From assembly GCA_015501585.1 (NCBI GenBank), contig JADNRY010000057.1, forward strand, positions 217,042 through 281,041: a stretch of DNA of 64,000 nt, given 5' to 3'. This DNA comes from Rhodocollybia butyracea. Its lineage: Eukaryota; Basidiomycota; Agaricomycetes; Agaricales; Omphalotaceae. The notes under the pieces are model-generated. The model was not told the origin of the DNA and made no database searches. It saw only the letters and a program-made list of their open reading frames with translations. Positions 12,234-23,950 of this stretch are shown one piece after another (position 1 is the stretch's first letter; every line of letters begins with the position of its first letter). Both the position numbers and the translations under genes were made by a program.

Positions 12234-14165
12234 ATGTGTCTTGTGACTGAGACTCAAACGCAGCAGAGACCAAATTCTCCCTTGGCTCGAACAATAATGG
12301 ATGGCCGTGAAAATAGCCCTGATTTTTTGCCCAGTAGAGACCGCGGTCCTGTCCTCGAAGCAGAGGGTATTCAGTGCTGGCTTGCCGCAAGATATACGGA
12401 GAGTCCAGACAACATCTACCGACTTGATGCTGGTGGCATATATGAAAATGTCACTGGACGAACGAAAACTGTCTCGACCTACATTTATCTACCTCCTGGA
12501 GGTTTTCCTAACGGGGTGAGCCCGAACTTCCTCGCATATACTACCGACTTGATGCTGGTGCATATATGAAAATGTCACTGGACGAACGAAAACTGTCTCG
12601 ACCTACATTTATCTACCTCCTGGAGGTTTTCCTAACGGGGTGAGCCCGAACTTCCTCCGCATATACTAGATTGATTTGTTTTCTTGAAGGTGGAGTATGA
12701 TCTTTACTGGCACACCCTACCTGAAGATCCCTTTCTTGCCGAATTCTCTTCAAAGGCCCGAATGGAATACAGGATGATTCATTTAAGACTAGCACCTGGA
12801 TGTGCATTTCAGACCCCACCACACAATCTCGTTCCACCAAATGGTGGCGCGCTAATAACCCTATGGAACAAATGTATGCACCACGTCGGGGTATGTATAA
12901 GTACTTCCGGGCTCTAGCACGCTCAGTATGTTAAATGCTTTTCCAGCTGCTTTGTCGAACAACATGGGGTCTGTGAGTCTTCAACTTCGAAGAATCAACG
13001 GATCTGTTCACGTAAAGAAGTCCGAAAAGAAGAGGACAAGGGCGGACCATATCCCCACTTACGACTCCATTGACAAACCTGAAAGTGACCCATGGCTATC
13101 CTTTCAATATAACTCTCTCTGCAACAGCAGTATGTGGAATCCTTGTCAACATGGCGAAACCTCGCTGATCTGCAACCCTCAGATAATACTCCCTCCTCGA
13201 ATGACATACAATCCAACGGCAAAGGGAACCTCGCCTCCACCACGTCCCAGCCACCTACCGGCACCACCCGTTTGCTACGCTCCTCAGCTTCGAAGGCTAG
13301 CAAGCCAACACTTGAGCTATCAAAAAGCCCTGAGCGAAAACGTCGGCGCATATCACCTGTTACAACCAATCAATCTGGGGATGGTTCTTGTTCTCCGAAG
13401 TATCAGATAATTACCGACAGCCCAAGTCCGCAAAGTAACGCCAACAGAGCTCTAATACCATCTGCAAGCTCAATTGAAGGACGGCCGAACCCTCGTCTCG
13501 GATCTACGCCCTCTGGTCTACCTCATCCCAGTGGTTCTAGTATCCCTCCTCTCGGTAACTGTATACCAGTACAACATCATTCCGTAGGAAGCGCAAGTGA
13601 GAGAGTTTCTCTCCAAAATCACACTGCAACCTCGCACTCGAAGGTCGAGCATCAGTCTTCCAGTTCAGTAGCTTTTCAGAACAATACAGGTGATGCTGTC
13701 GCTTCAGGCTCCGCATCTGTTCATTGAGTATGATATCGGTTGACAGGACCCCAAGCTACGACGACAACTAGCACGGGATTTTTTCAAACGAGCACCAGTA
13801 GCCCCACAGCTTCAGGATCAGAAAGCTCTACCGTTCGTGAATCTGAGGCTGAAATTGATGTAGCATTTCTTTCACAAGATCACCTTAACGATGTCTAACT
13901 TCTCCTGGTTGCAGAGGAAACTTGAAGAGATTAAAGAGAAGAAACGAAAACTCTATGCAGAACTGGCTGCCCAGGAAATAGAGGTAAGTCGCTCATGTCA
14001 TTGGTGAGATCTTTTCCATGTTGATTGCGGCCCGAACCTCGCTTGAAGCGCGATCAAATCAAAAAGAAAAGAATGGAAGCGGAAGAAGCTGAACTTGAAG
14101 AAATCCAGAAGAGGGTGGAGCAAGGGAGGGAAGGCCTGAACGCGCTCAAAGAAGGAAGACTCTGA
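12234..14165 (+). CDS. Conserved nuclear-type protein with C-terminal coiled coil
   Basis: Seven exons fit in phase: 12234-12515, 12690-12873, 12947-12972, 13128-13689, 13747-13859, 13915-13983 and 14049-14165, giving 450 residues. The start could also be the next ATG at 12297. The N-terminal half is a folded domain of unknown type (IYRLDAGGIYENV, LYWHTLPEDPF, PNGGALITLWNK). The middle is Ser/Pro-rich with a basic cluster PERKRRRIS that looks like a nuclear localisation signal. The last two exons form a Lys/Glu-rich coiled coil. I do not recognise the family; a chromatin or transcription role is inference. Intron 1 is unusually long because it contains a duplicate of the exon 1/intron 1 boundary. 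The short third exon is the least certain; reading through to about 13127 is an alternative. Confidence 0.75.
12421..12667 (+). repeat. Tandem duplication of an exon/intron boundary
   Basis: Two adjacent copies of about 122 bp (about 12421-12541 and 12545-12667) differ only by two single-base indels. Each holds the last 30 codons of exon 1 plus the donor and part of intron 1. Only the first donor keeps the downstream frame, so the second copy is now intronic. Confidence 0.9.
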
Positions 14166-14556
14166 CCTTGTTGAATCATTTGCTGTAAGTTTTTGAACGA
14201 GAGGTGACTTTTGGTTAGGAAGGGTGAGTCGATGCCATTTGATACAATGCGGCCTTGTTGATTGGGAACTCCGCGTGAAGCAGCGTAAAAAATGAAGCGG
14301 GTGCCTACAAGCAATAATACCACAGGACAAAGTGGCAGTATGATACCAAGTCAAATACAAGAGTATAATCGATCCGCACAAATTAAAGCATCGGCTAGTC
14401 CTGAGTCACCGTGTCACTGTTACTCAGTGTTCCGTATCCCCCATCTCAAAAAATCACCTGATCGTGCATAGATACTTAAGACAGGGGGAAATTATCGAGT
14501 TGTATTAGAACCTCAACCCGTTTAACGTATTTCTTCAGTCAACCACCCTTAGCGCA
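14166..14556. other. Intergenic, no feature seen
   Basis: Short spacer between two plus-strand genes. Nothing recognisable. Confidence 0.4.
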
Positions 14557-16675
14557 ATGTCTAAACCCCCTTAAGTAAGTTCTTTTATGTTTCATTGGTC
14601 ATTAATACTGATCTACTCGTATACTTTTTGTAGCAGATGATGTCTGGGAACGTCACGTCAACTCAGTAGATTTCGACAAACAGTGCGCCGTGTGCTCAAG
14701 GCAGATTCTCTTGGATCCTCCATACGGTGGGAGCGGTTTTGACTCCTTTTCCGACCGCAGCAGGCTACGGGAAACGGACTCCTCCTCCTCCTCAGCCCAT
14801 GATGTCTCTCACTTTGAAGCGCACCTTTACTACTTTGGAATCCGTGGGCCCAGACGCTTTGGTCCCAAGTTAATCTTCCGGACCTCCAAGGATGTCTTCA
14901 CGATGCCCTCAGGGTCGGAGCAAGAACAACCTCGTCGCATGCGGCTTCTGCCAGTCTACGAGAACCAAGCCCTTGGTAAGGACGACCTATGGGCTGCTAT
15001 TCGTTCCAAGGTGAATCACGACTTTCTTCAAGTGCAACAATCTATGAACTGACGTTCATCTCAAGGTCGTTAAACTGCTCGACCAACAAAATATCCAGCA
15101 TTCGTCCATCGACCTAGTTCGTTTCAGCTGGGAAGTTGAGGAGATCCAGGAGATCCAGGACGACGACCAGGATGTCGAGGAGAAACAAGGCACCGAAGAG
15201 AACACGGAGGATGAATACGACCACACTACGTTCACCCTGTCCAGGACAGTCATTACCACTCCCGTGACGATTTGGGTAGGAGTCTTGCCTGATACTCTCA
15301 CTGCTGAAGTCGCATTCCACTCTTCCAACGATATCTTCAATGTCCTCAAGGAGCACGGTATTTCTGACATCGATATTGCATACCGCGAGTCAGTAGCCAG
15401 AAGCTTCAGTGGTCCCGAACTGTTCGCACCCGCTACAGCGTTCGATCCTCTCAAGACTGTTATTGATCCCTTAACTACTAAACTTGGGCTACCTATTGCT
15501 GATCTGAAGAGGCTCGATCTCCAGGGGATGCTAGGATTCTTTTTCAGAGTGGGTGAAGCTCTTTACGCTGTGACGGCGCGGCATGTCCTTTTCCCTGCAG
15601 ACGAAAGCAATGAAATGTACACCAACATCGGTATGTTCTTTTTCTTGACAAGATAAATGCATCTTGACCACACCTACAAAGGCGGGCCTAAGAAGGTTGT
15701 CCTCATGGGCACGAATGCTTTCGATAACTTCATCAAATCCATTCAAGGCTCTATCGGTAGATTCAATAGCGTGGTTACTGTCTTAGAGAAGCGGGTTCAG
15801 TCGTACATGGCACAGTCAGAGGGTGGTGGCTTGAGTTCTACAAAAGTGGCGGACAAGCTGGTGGAGACTCAACGCGAGCTGAGCGAGACACGCGCGACAA
15901 TCAAGACGCTCAAGGAATTCTACATACAGATGAGGAAGCACTGGTCAAATCCCGGAGACCGGGTTATAGGACATGTTGTCTGGTCGCCTCCCATCAGTGC
16001 TCTCCGTGGTTATACGAAGGATGTTTGCGTCATCAAGCTCGACAAGACAAAGTTCGAGTCAAACTTTGGGGGGAATGTGCTCGACTTGGGTATGTGCTGA
16101 TTCGTTTCGTCTAGCTATAGGCATCTAATCCGAGTGCTTGGATTTCAGGCCCTGAGATCGAATGTGGCAAATTCATGCAGTTGATGTCCTCTCGCATCGA
16201 TGCGCCGTCCGAGTTTGACTATCCATGCGACCGTCTCTTTGAACTCCAAGGCATTCTCTCGCCCGAAGAGGTACGCACACGCAAGGATACAGACCACCCC
16301 ATGCGATACGTTATCAAACGCGGCCTTACCACGCTCACCACGATTGGTTGCTTGACTGGATTTGAGTCCCATGTTCGCCAATATTCCGCCCTAGGCAGCC
16401 GCGATTCGGTGGAAACAGCAGTCTTGCCCTACTACCCCTTAGACCCTTTTTACCTCCGTAACCCTTTCCACGACTTCGGTCTGTTCTGCAAGGGCGGGGA
16501 CTCTGGATCCATCATTGTTGACGCTGTCGGCAAGTTCGTTGCGCTCCTCACTGGTGGCACGGGTTCAATAGATTCCCCCGACATCACGTATGGTTCGCCA
16601 ATGCACTGGCTCTGGGAGATCATCAAGGTCCAATTCCCTGGTGCCGACCTCCGCTTCGAAAGGAGCGACAACTAA
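14557..16675 (+). CDS. Trypsin-like serine protease domain protein
   Basis: Exons 14634-15010, 15066-15630, 15682-16089 and 16149-16675 join in phase, about 625 residues. Triad candidates: His in TARH at 15582-15584, Asp in KDVCVIKLD just before 16089, and Ser in GGDSGS at 16502-16504. The oxyanion-loop context (FCKGGDSGSIIVD followed by LLTGG) is typical of the agaricomycete proteins of this type. An acidic linker of Glu/Asp lies after 15110, and a short helix region separates the His and Asp parts. No signal peptide is visible, so it is probably intracellular. The start is a problem: the only nearby ATG with a good donor (14557, GTAAGT at 14575) meets TAA immediately before the splice site. 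Either the true first exon is elsewhere or this allele has lost its start. Confidence 0.85.
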
Positions 16676-17091
16676 GTTTGCTGCCTGATCCTCTTGTAAT
16701 TATGCGTTTCGTATCGTTTACTTCTCCCCTCTCCTGCCATTTACCCTATATGTGTATGGTTATGAACGTATGTGTACTACATGTATATGTGTCTGACGTG
16801 TTATAACCATTCTGCACCCAGTCCTTCAGAGTGATAGACTATCAGAGCAGGACCGTGAGCTGCTGGCACGTCTCCGACTTTTGGAACTTATACTGCGACG
16901 CTCACAAGGTAATTTCGTGTACAAAACGAAGTATATTTGAAACGAAGGAAGAAGAACATAGTTACATAAAGAAGGCCACATAAAGCATAGATAAGCATAA
17001 GGATAGATAACAGAATAAAGATACGAATTGCATAGAAATGATATGCGAGGTCGAGAGCAAAGTGATATGTACTTGGACGAGTCGCCAAAAG
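16676..17091. other. Intergenic between convergent genes
   Basis: Separates the ends of a plus-strand and a minus-strand gene; presumed 3' UTRs. No other feature. Confidence 0.4.
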
Positions 17092-18177
17092 TCAGATCCA
17101 ACGTCCAGTAGAAGGGGCGTCATACACCAAACGCTGGTCCTTCATATGCCACCCACCCTGGTTCATCAACGTCATGTACTCAATCGCTTCCTCAGTGGCC
17201 TCATCCAAAAGGTTATCAAGATCCCGATCCCCCGTGTCCGAAGCCCTGCACAACGTCTCTTCATCATCGCTACTCCATTCGCGTTCCGTAGAGGAATGGT
17301 CAACGCCAGAGCCGTCAGAACGGCGTCGGAGATTGTTCGCCAGTTCCTGGAAAGCATGGTCGAGTGCTTCGATAGTGCATTCGCGCACTTCGGACTCGGA
17401 AGCATCGGGGTGAGTGGAAGAGGCGAAGGATTCCCGAACGCGTTCCATTTTGAGGACCAGGTCGGCTAGGTCCCGGGTTGCAGAATCCAACGCGTTACGG
17501 GTCCCTATAGAGGCGCGCGCGATGTCGTTGAATGAACGGGATCGTCGGACGGCTTTGTTACGCGGGCGGCGCACGCTGGTATTTTCGGGACGAGCCAGAT
17601 TGAGAGTAAGGTTGCTTTTGTTGGTGGAAGTCATGCCGATAGTGGCGGCCCTGGAAGCGTCGGATGCGTGTCTGGTACGACCGAAATGGAATAGAGATGT
17701 TCCTTTGCGGGAAGGTGCGATTGTCGGCGACACGCTGGCGGAATCGGAGGTGGTTGTGGAGGGGGATATCAAGGCGGGACTAGCGGAAGAGATGCCTTTG
17801 GAGGTATCTGAAGGGAGGAGTTGTCGCAGCTTTTGCTTCAAAAGCTTTTTGAAACTGAGTTTCGCCTTTACTTCGACGTCAGCGGCGGCCATGTTCTCCT
17901 CTTTTTCTGCGAGACGAGCGAGACGCGTAGAAGAGGGGAATAAAAGATTAGGCGCGTCGGAATGCCTAGGCTTTCGTTTGGGAGGTACAAAGGTGACTGT
18001 GGTGTAGCTGTCGGACACGGAGGAGCAGAAGGTGATCTTGTGATTGTCTTCGCTGACGCAGGCCATGTGTCTGTTGGAAGCCTTGTCGTTGGGTACACGG
18101 CGAGCGTGGTGGAAGCGACGACGAGCAGATTCTGACTCTGAGGGAAAGCGTATCGACGCGGGGGAATGAGTAGGCAT
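17092..18177 (-). CDS. Ser-rich hypothetical protein, intronless
   Basis: One uninterrupted frame of 361 codons, with GC-rich codon use like neighbouring real genes and no stop in a long Ser/Arg-rich stretch. The N-terminus is basic (ESARRRFHHARR). KLSFKKLLKQKLRQLL follows after about residue 107, an amphipathic basic helix. Then come phosphorylation-type RRSRSF, and an acidic C-terminus with a predicted helix (LDNLLDEATEEAIEYMTLM). I do not recognise the family. It may be a nuclear or signalling scaffold, but nothing in the sequence decides this. Confidence 0.65.
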   Translation of the reverse strand: MPTHSPASIRFPSESESARRRFHHARRVPNDKASNRHMACVSEDNHKITFCSSVSDSYTTVTFVPPKRKPRHSDAPNLLFPSSTRLARLAEKEENMAAADVEVKAKLSFKKLLKQKLRQLLPSDTSKGISSASPALISPSTTTSDSASVSPTIAPSRKGTSLFHFGRTRHASDASRAATIGMTSTNKSNLTLNLARPENTSVRRPRNKAVRRSRSFNDIARASIGTRNALDSATRDLADLVLKMERVRESFASSTHPDASESEVRECTIEALDHAFQELANNLRRRSDGSGVDHSSTEREWSSDDEETLCRASDTGDRDLDNLLDEATEEAIEYMTLMNQGGWHMKDQRLVYDAPSTGRWI

Positions 18178-19050
18178 GGTGGTTGATAGCGAGCTGAGGA
18201 TAGTTGGCTAGTTATAAGCATGAGGCTGAGATGTCGTTATTTATCCATAGACAATGGATCGACAGGCCCAGTCAATTGTTCCTCGTCCAAATATGGCAAT
18301 CCGAGTACCAAAAGCGTACATAAATGAACTGATGTGGTCAACAATGATTCACAATAGCTCACTTAATTTGGGATATCCTGTATTATCCTGAGAAAAGGAA
18401 GAGCTGTGAGGCCAGTGGCCACCATTGTCACCTTTATCCATTTGGTTCAATATAAGTCAAAATAACCATAAGTAGCAGCTGCAGTTGGTGATGTGTACCG
18501 TTCAGAATTTCTCAGCACTCCAGTAGACAATGCATGGATAGATGGACAAAGTTCTGATTGGTCTACTAGCCGCCGGATTCACAGGCCAAAGGGTCTTTCT
18601 TGTTGTCCAAGCATGACTTTGGGAGGCCTCCGATGTTGGCGACTCTGAGTTTGATGACCAGCACAAGAGGAGCAAAGAGCAAAGAAAGAGATGAAGAAAC
18701 GCTAGGCAGAAAGACTCGAAGAAGGTAGTAGGAAAAGCGAGATTGACGAAGATACGGTGTTGAACGTTGATGCATGATGTGTTGGAGTCGGAAGTTGTTT
18801 GATCAAAATACGGGGTGCCCCAATATGGGTTGCTCAAAAAGACTCACGATAGTTTGGATATTTGAATGTGAGTGTTCATTCGGTTGTTTTACATGGCATT
18901 CGCGACGTTGTGCAGCTCACTATTTTCGACTAAAAACCCAAAACTATTCGATAAACGCAGAACCGGTACCTGTATGCAACTGCCCCGGGTAGAGTTTTTC
19001 CGTCGACAGGCCGCAGAACACCATCGTTTTCGTTTTTTAGAATAGGGATT
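18178..19050. other. Intergenic, nothing supported
   Basis: Only short overlapping frames on both strands; no motif, repeat or splice pattern found. Confidence 0.4.
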
Positions 19051-19159
19051 AGAATATTAGAGCTCGAGTAAGAATCAGCGGTTCAGCGAGTGACAAACTC
19101 GAATCGGGAATCGCTTTGACCTCCGGACCGACTCGACGTGCACCGCTTTACGTAAGTAA

Positions 19160-20220
19160 CCTCAGGTCGTTTTCCAGCTTGGCGAAGTCGATCACACCTG
19201 GGATCCATTCGAACACTATACGCGGAAGGATGGCGATTACGATTGACTAGGACTATTGAGAGGAAGCCATGCGATTTGAGCGCGACTACGTCGGAGGAGG
19301 ATCAGGATTCCGCGGACCACATCATATCCAGCATGGCCAGGACGTTGTATCAGTCGATAGTCTGGCCCATAATCGATTTCCACAAGACCTCCATTGGCAA
19401 CCCTAGCCGTCATCGACTCATCCTTAGTGGGCACTTTGGTATCGGTATGTATTTGAGCTCGGCACTGGCCTCGGTTCGCCGTACTACGACTGACCTGATG
19501 TCTGCCAAGCAGGAATCTATCATTATGCTTTCAAGCAACCCATTCGACTTTACACACATGAATTCCCTTCAACTCGTCATTAGACCACGTCGGTTACACT
19601 ACCACTCATTGCGATCTTTCTTTCCAATACCGCTATTCGGGAAATGCTGCTCCGTCATGACGATTATTCTCATGGACTGTCGCTATAGGTTGTCACATAC
19701 ATCCACTACGAAGCGAGCAGGCGGTCTCCGTTTGACAGCGCTATTATTATGTGCTACGATTTGGAAACATAGCTCGCACACTGCTTTCAAATACACGCCG
19801 AAATCGCTGGGAATCTGAAGTATGCATCCCATCTGGCCTCACTAATTTGGCGCAGCGACCTCTGTTGTTGGGAAACACACACGCGGTATTGGCTGTCGCT
19901 AATGTCCGTGCTTCTACCTCAAGCGTTATCGAGGCTTTACTTTTGATTACGAGCATCCTCGTCCATTATTCAATGCTTATTAGTACTGCTTATTGTTCTT
20001 ATAGAAAAGCGTCGCCCACGGAACTATCAGAGTCATACGAAGGTTTTCGTTATTGCCACACATTCCAGTCCAGCAGATTTTTCAACCGGTCATGCTATTG
20101 CGATAGCAGCAATTCGGATGGCCTCTCGTCTCTGCGAGCAGCGGGACTGCGCAGTTCCTTATGGCCATACTAATTCAGCAACACCTCTCACTGGAATAAA
20201 GAGAAGGATGGTGGTGCTCT
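19160..20220 (+). pseudogene. Coding-like stretch, unidentified
   Basis: Several short frames on the plus strand read like protein but sit in different phases with stops between them: VDHTWDPFEHYTRKDGDYD ending near 19245, LYQSIVWPIIDFHKTS near 19350, a possible exon starting GIYHYAFKQPIRLY near 19515, and VIATHSSPADFSTGHAI near 20050. Some boundaries carry plausible GT/AG sites, so this is either a multi-exon gene whose splicing I could not resolve or a decayed one. I cannot name the family. Confidence 0.4.
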
Positions 20221-20939
20221 ACGAGTGAACGCACATAAGTATGATTGCTAACGGACGTTAGTGGACGTCCTATATTCCTGTGTCTGAACTTTTGCTGTAG
20301 GTGACTACTCTACGATATTTGGGGCTCTTCGGCGAATTTGGTGAAATCTCGATTCCATACTTCCTAAGAATACATCGATTGTGTTACAGGCTATAGGCTA
20401 TAGAGACCGTGGCAAGATAAATAACAATAATAATGAGATCAGAAGAGTGCAAGCCTCCGAAGAAGACGAAGGGAGAAGGAGGAAAGCAGAGCAGGATGCA
20501 GTCAAGGAGTCGGCGACATATAGCCACAAGAGTATGGCAGAAGCAAATAGAAACCATAATGTAAGGAGTGGCGGAAACCAGCGTAAAGCTTGGTCAAGAG
20601 CGAGTGAGTGAGGAGGGCCGTTGGGCACGAGGGTTCAATGGACAGAAAAAAGAGGCCAACTATCAAAGTGACCGTAGTGATGCTGATACAAGCTAGCCTA
20701 TAGGTCGAATATGATCGTTAGCGAAACCGTGTCACGCCAGGCGAGCGCGAAGAAGGATCAGACTAACCCTTGTCTAACCTGAGTGGAAAAATGAACTGGC
20801 AGGAGGATCGGTAGGGTATAAAAGACAAGAAGGGACCGCTGAAGAGGCACAAAGTTGGTGTCCTAATTGGTGAAGTCGGTGCTGAGTACGATAAGGGTCG
20901 TGTGGTTAACATTACGAACCTCCGTAGCGCCTGCGTGAA
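20221..20939. other. Intergenic, left edge of the mating locus
   Basis: No gene seen. Contains a purine-rich stretch around 20410-20600 with no coding signal. Confidence 0.4.
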
Positions 20940-21122
20940 TCATGCGATTACGCAGAAGGTGGTAGCATCGCTGGCTCCAATGGCTTCTGCGTCCACGGGG
21001 AGCTCTGGCAGCGACTGCTGTGTCGGTAACGACTCGTCAGACCAGACTAGGCTTCGAGGGGAGTCGACGGAGTTTATTGAGGAGACAGCGAAGAGTGTTT
21101 CGATAGAGGTAAAAGAGTCCAT
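20940..21122 (-). CDS. Lipopeptide pheromone precursor 1 (CaaX)
   Basis: A 60-residue precursor starting MDSFTSIETLF and ending in CVIA, a CaaX box for farnesylation, proteolysis and carboxymethylation at the Cys. The start is the only in-frame ATG. It aligns with the precursor at 24162-24353 at both ends: MDSF(T/S)S(I/L)ETLFA and LPVD(A/S)EA(I/V)G, with a variable, acidic and Ser-rich middle. The mature peptide should come from the last 10-15 residues. Known role of the family: binds and activates a STE3-type receptor of a compatible mate, not of self. It lies 0.5 kb from the receptor's 3' end, same strand. A TTTATAAA box (21228-21235) and ACAAT/CATTGT sites (21263-21316) lie upstream. Confidence 0.92.
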   Translation of the reverse strand: MDSFTSIETLFAVSSINSVDSPRSLVWSDESLPTQQSLPELPVDAEAIGASDATTFCVIA

Positions 21123-21227
21123 TGCGAGTAAGATCTGGTAAGGGTTATATGCGACTCTCGGAAGGTAACAAGGTTGGAGGTTGCGCGGTATGGATTTCTG
21201 GGAACTCGAAAGAGTAGTTTATTCCGC

Positions 21228-21316
21228 TTTATAAATGTTTTCAAGGCCGAACTGTTGGAGGAACAATAAGAACATTGTCATTGTCGTTGGCCCATTATCC
21301 CCCCATCATCTATTGT
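21228..21316 (-). promoter_or_regulatory. Promoter of pheromone precursor 1
   Basis: TTTATAAA at 21228-21235 is about 105 nt before the ATG. Upstream of it lie ACAAT (21263-21267), CATTGT (21273-21278 and 21279-21284, back to back) and ATTGT (21312-21316). ACAATG is the core bound by HMG-box proteins such as the Prf1/Ste11-type pheromone-response regulators; binding here is inference. Confidence 0.55.
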
Positions 21317-21615
21317 TCCCATTTGGTAACACTCCTTCCGTATCCGTGTCTATTGTTGTAAAAAATGATGCCGAGTGGTGCCGGCGCCGGTTCGATAATG
21401 GATTTGGTATCGCTGTTTGTCTCCCGAAGGCAGACCTGAAAGCTCTTGACACTTACGAGTCGAGATACGGTTAGACGAAGTCGCGCATGTATATCTCAAC
21501 AGAGTTGGTATAGTTTAGAGTGGCTGAAGTTACAATATAATACGACAAACACTAGTGTCGAGGCCCGGACTCTGACCAGCGCAAGTAACGTAGATACAAA
21601 TACAGGTTTGTGAGT

Positions 21616-23127
21616 TCATATAGCATGAGGAAAGTGTATGTTAGAGTCGTCACAGTGTAGTTCAGTATAATGATCGAAATGGCTCGGTGTAGTAGGGCTA
21701 GAGCATAAAGTAGATGAAAAATCAGAAACAGAAGATCTGGCTGGTGATTCAAGAGGAAAGTCGTTGGTATCTTTAACGGTATAAAGTGGAGGAGCGGGTG
21801 ACAGGGTTCGAGTTGGAGAGGGTATACTCCCGCTGTCGATATTGTATTTAGAAACGGAAGGAGTGGAAGGTAGCTTGATAGATAGGTCACCCTTCGATAA
21901 GGGCAGTCTAAAAAAAGTAGATAAATAGCTGGAGGAAATGACTGTACAGTGGGACTAACCGTTCATCATTGGAGGAACTTTTGATGTGGAGTAAACGTAG
22001 CAGAGCACGGAACCAGAGACTATAGTGTCGGCGAGCTTCTTCCGCAAAGCCGAAGAAAGCGAAAAAGACGAACGAGCATGCGACGGAAGCCCATCGCGTG
22101 AATTGTATGCCCATGAAGAATATTGGGTCGGCGTTGTAAACAACGGAAGGGAATTGATCCACTCGGGAAAAGTCGATGTGAGTATTGGCAAGACTAATCC
22201 AAGGACCAATGGGGGACTGCGTAGCGCTGAGCCAGATGAGGTAGATACATAGAGGTATAGTGCATAACATCTCGGTCATGGCGAGAGCCATCAGTCGGAA
22301 ATACCGCCCGATAGAGAGGGCTTTGTTGGTAGACATGAATTGCGCAAACTCGAGTCTGCGTTGAGCAAAGGCACGTAACGAAAGGACTGAGAAGCGTCAT
22401 CAGATGCTTCGAAACGAGTGAAGAAAACGCGCTACTGACCGCAATAGATGGCAGAGCCAATGCCGAAGAGAAGGGGCCAGGAGTAGGTGATGAAATACAT
22501 AGGGAGAGAATTGTAAATTGCAGGTAAACAGCCTATGTCTTCGTAAATGTTGAAGCGATGTCCTTGGACGATATACTCTAATGCCACTTATTAGACTCGT
22601 TCAAGCTGGAATGAAGTAGCTATAACTCACGCAACGCCACATATATCATAGGCCACAAGCCGCATATCAGACAGTCGATGAGGATAGCCCGGCGTTTCTA
22701 GAAATATTATGCAGGTTATTAACGCTGAAAAGCAACAATGACAATAACGATGCCTACTTCCGCGTGGGTTATGGAAGCAGTTCGAATCGCCGCTATACCA
22801 TAGAGCCGTTTGATGATGCAAAACGACGCCGCAGGAAGGCTGACACTGGTCGCCATTGTTATACGTATAGCTACCAAAGGTCAGTCAAAGCAACGAGACG
22901 AAAACCAGACGCGTACAGATATCACACCATACAGGTGCAGAGTTGATAACGTTTCCTTTCCATATTATCGAGTTTACGAACTGGTTGAGGCACGAGATAG
23001 ATGCCCAAAAGATATAGAAACATGTCCCGGAGTTCAGAGCTTGAAGATGCCACGAGAGAGGAATTAGAGGAAGGATAAAACCTAAGAAAGAGAAGATCGG
23101 GAACAGTGGGTAGTCGAGGTTAGCCAT
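21616..23127 (-). CDS. STE3-type mating pheromone receptor (GPCR)
   Basis: Seven-helix receptor for farnesylated pheromones, acting at the plasma membrane through a heterotrimeric G protein and MAP kinase. Exons 22917-23127, 22758-22870, 22631-22697, 22440-22577, 21960-22386 and 21616-21907 join in phase to 415 residues. Start at 23127 (MANLDYPLFP), the usual receptor N-terminus; the upstream in-frame codons begin with TTG. Family hallmarks: IPLSWHLQALNSGTC at the first loop, LNQFVNSIIWKGN, PVWCDIS across intron 1, ALQYIVQGHRFNIYEDIGC, and the third-loop RRLEF. Hydrophobic segments fit seven helices, followed by a Ser/Pro/Thr-rich cytoplasmic tail of about 110 residues. Flanked by pheromone precursors on both sides, the standard P/R (B) mating-locus arrangement. 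All six exons are intact. Confidence 0.96.
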
Positions 23128-23167
23128 CTGAAGTTGCAAATGGGGTCGTATGTGGAAGTAGGAACGC

Positions 23168-23246
23168 CCATTGTTGCCTCAGTATAAGTATTTTGTCAGT
23201 CCTTTTGTGGTGAACAATGGGGTTTTCAATGGTACTTGGACAATGG
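23168..23246 (-). promoter_or_regulatory. Three ACAATGG sites upstream of the receptor
   Basis: CCATTGT at 23168-23174 and ACAATGG at 23214-23220 and 23240-23246, 41-119 nt before the receptor ATG. The same heptamer occurs upstream of precursor 2. Candidate HMG-box binding sites for pheromone-response control; the functional claim is inference. Confidence 0.55.
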
Positions 23247-23950
23247 AGCTTCGTTTACTCGGTTGATGCCGGGCCGACCGTGAGAATACTAGCCGATTCT
23301 CGAGTTGCGGCTCTGACGTTGCTGTGCCTCGCTTCTCCTGGTGCATAAGTTAGGCTTTTCTGTGGTTGGATACTGTGACAGCCATCATGGATACTTGTTT
23401 CCCTTCACTTCGTTTTGTTGCAACTACTTATTCGATATTCGTTTCCAACGACTCGTCTAAGGTCTTATTACTTTCGAACCCGGCTTCACGTCCGAATGAT
23501 TGGCATCCTTTCTGAAATTTCGACTCTATCGCTTGTGGTACGTTAATTCCGAATGGACTACGTGAGCTCAGCTACACACCTCAATTTGCTTCGCAGTTTT
23601 CATGACGACTTAACAACGCGGTGGTCAACCCGCTAAGCAATGTGGACGAGTCATAGAACTTCAACTGGAAACTATTATAAACAACTTGAACTCTAATTTA
23701 TCTGTTCCGCAGCTATTTTCCTTCAACTCTGGGAATCCTCCTGCTCTTGTCCTCTTGCTCTAATAAACTCTTGCGGGATCAATTTCTTTATGGTTCGCTA
23801 ATACTTCGCTGATACTTTGCGACAGCGATATGATATATATCATCTTAGTCTCCATGTACTTGCATACTCTTCTGCGCCTGAAGGCGGCTGTGAGGTAAGG
23901 AATGGACCTTTCGGCTTTCGTATGGGAATAATCAACGACAAAAGCTTAGA
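23247..23950. other. Intergenic between receptor and precursor 2
   Basis: Divergent promoter region of the two genes. No further CaaX-ending frame was found here. Confidence 0.5.
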
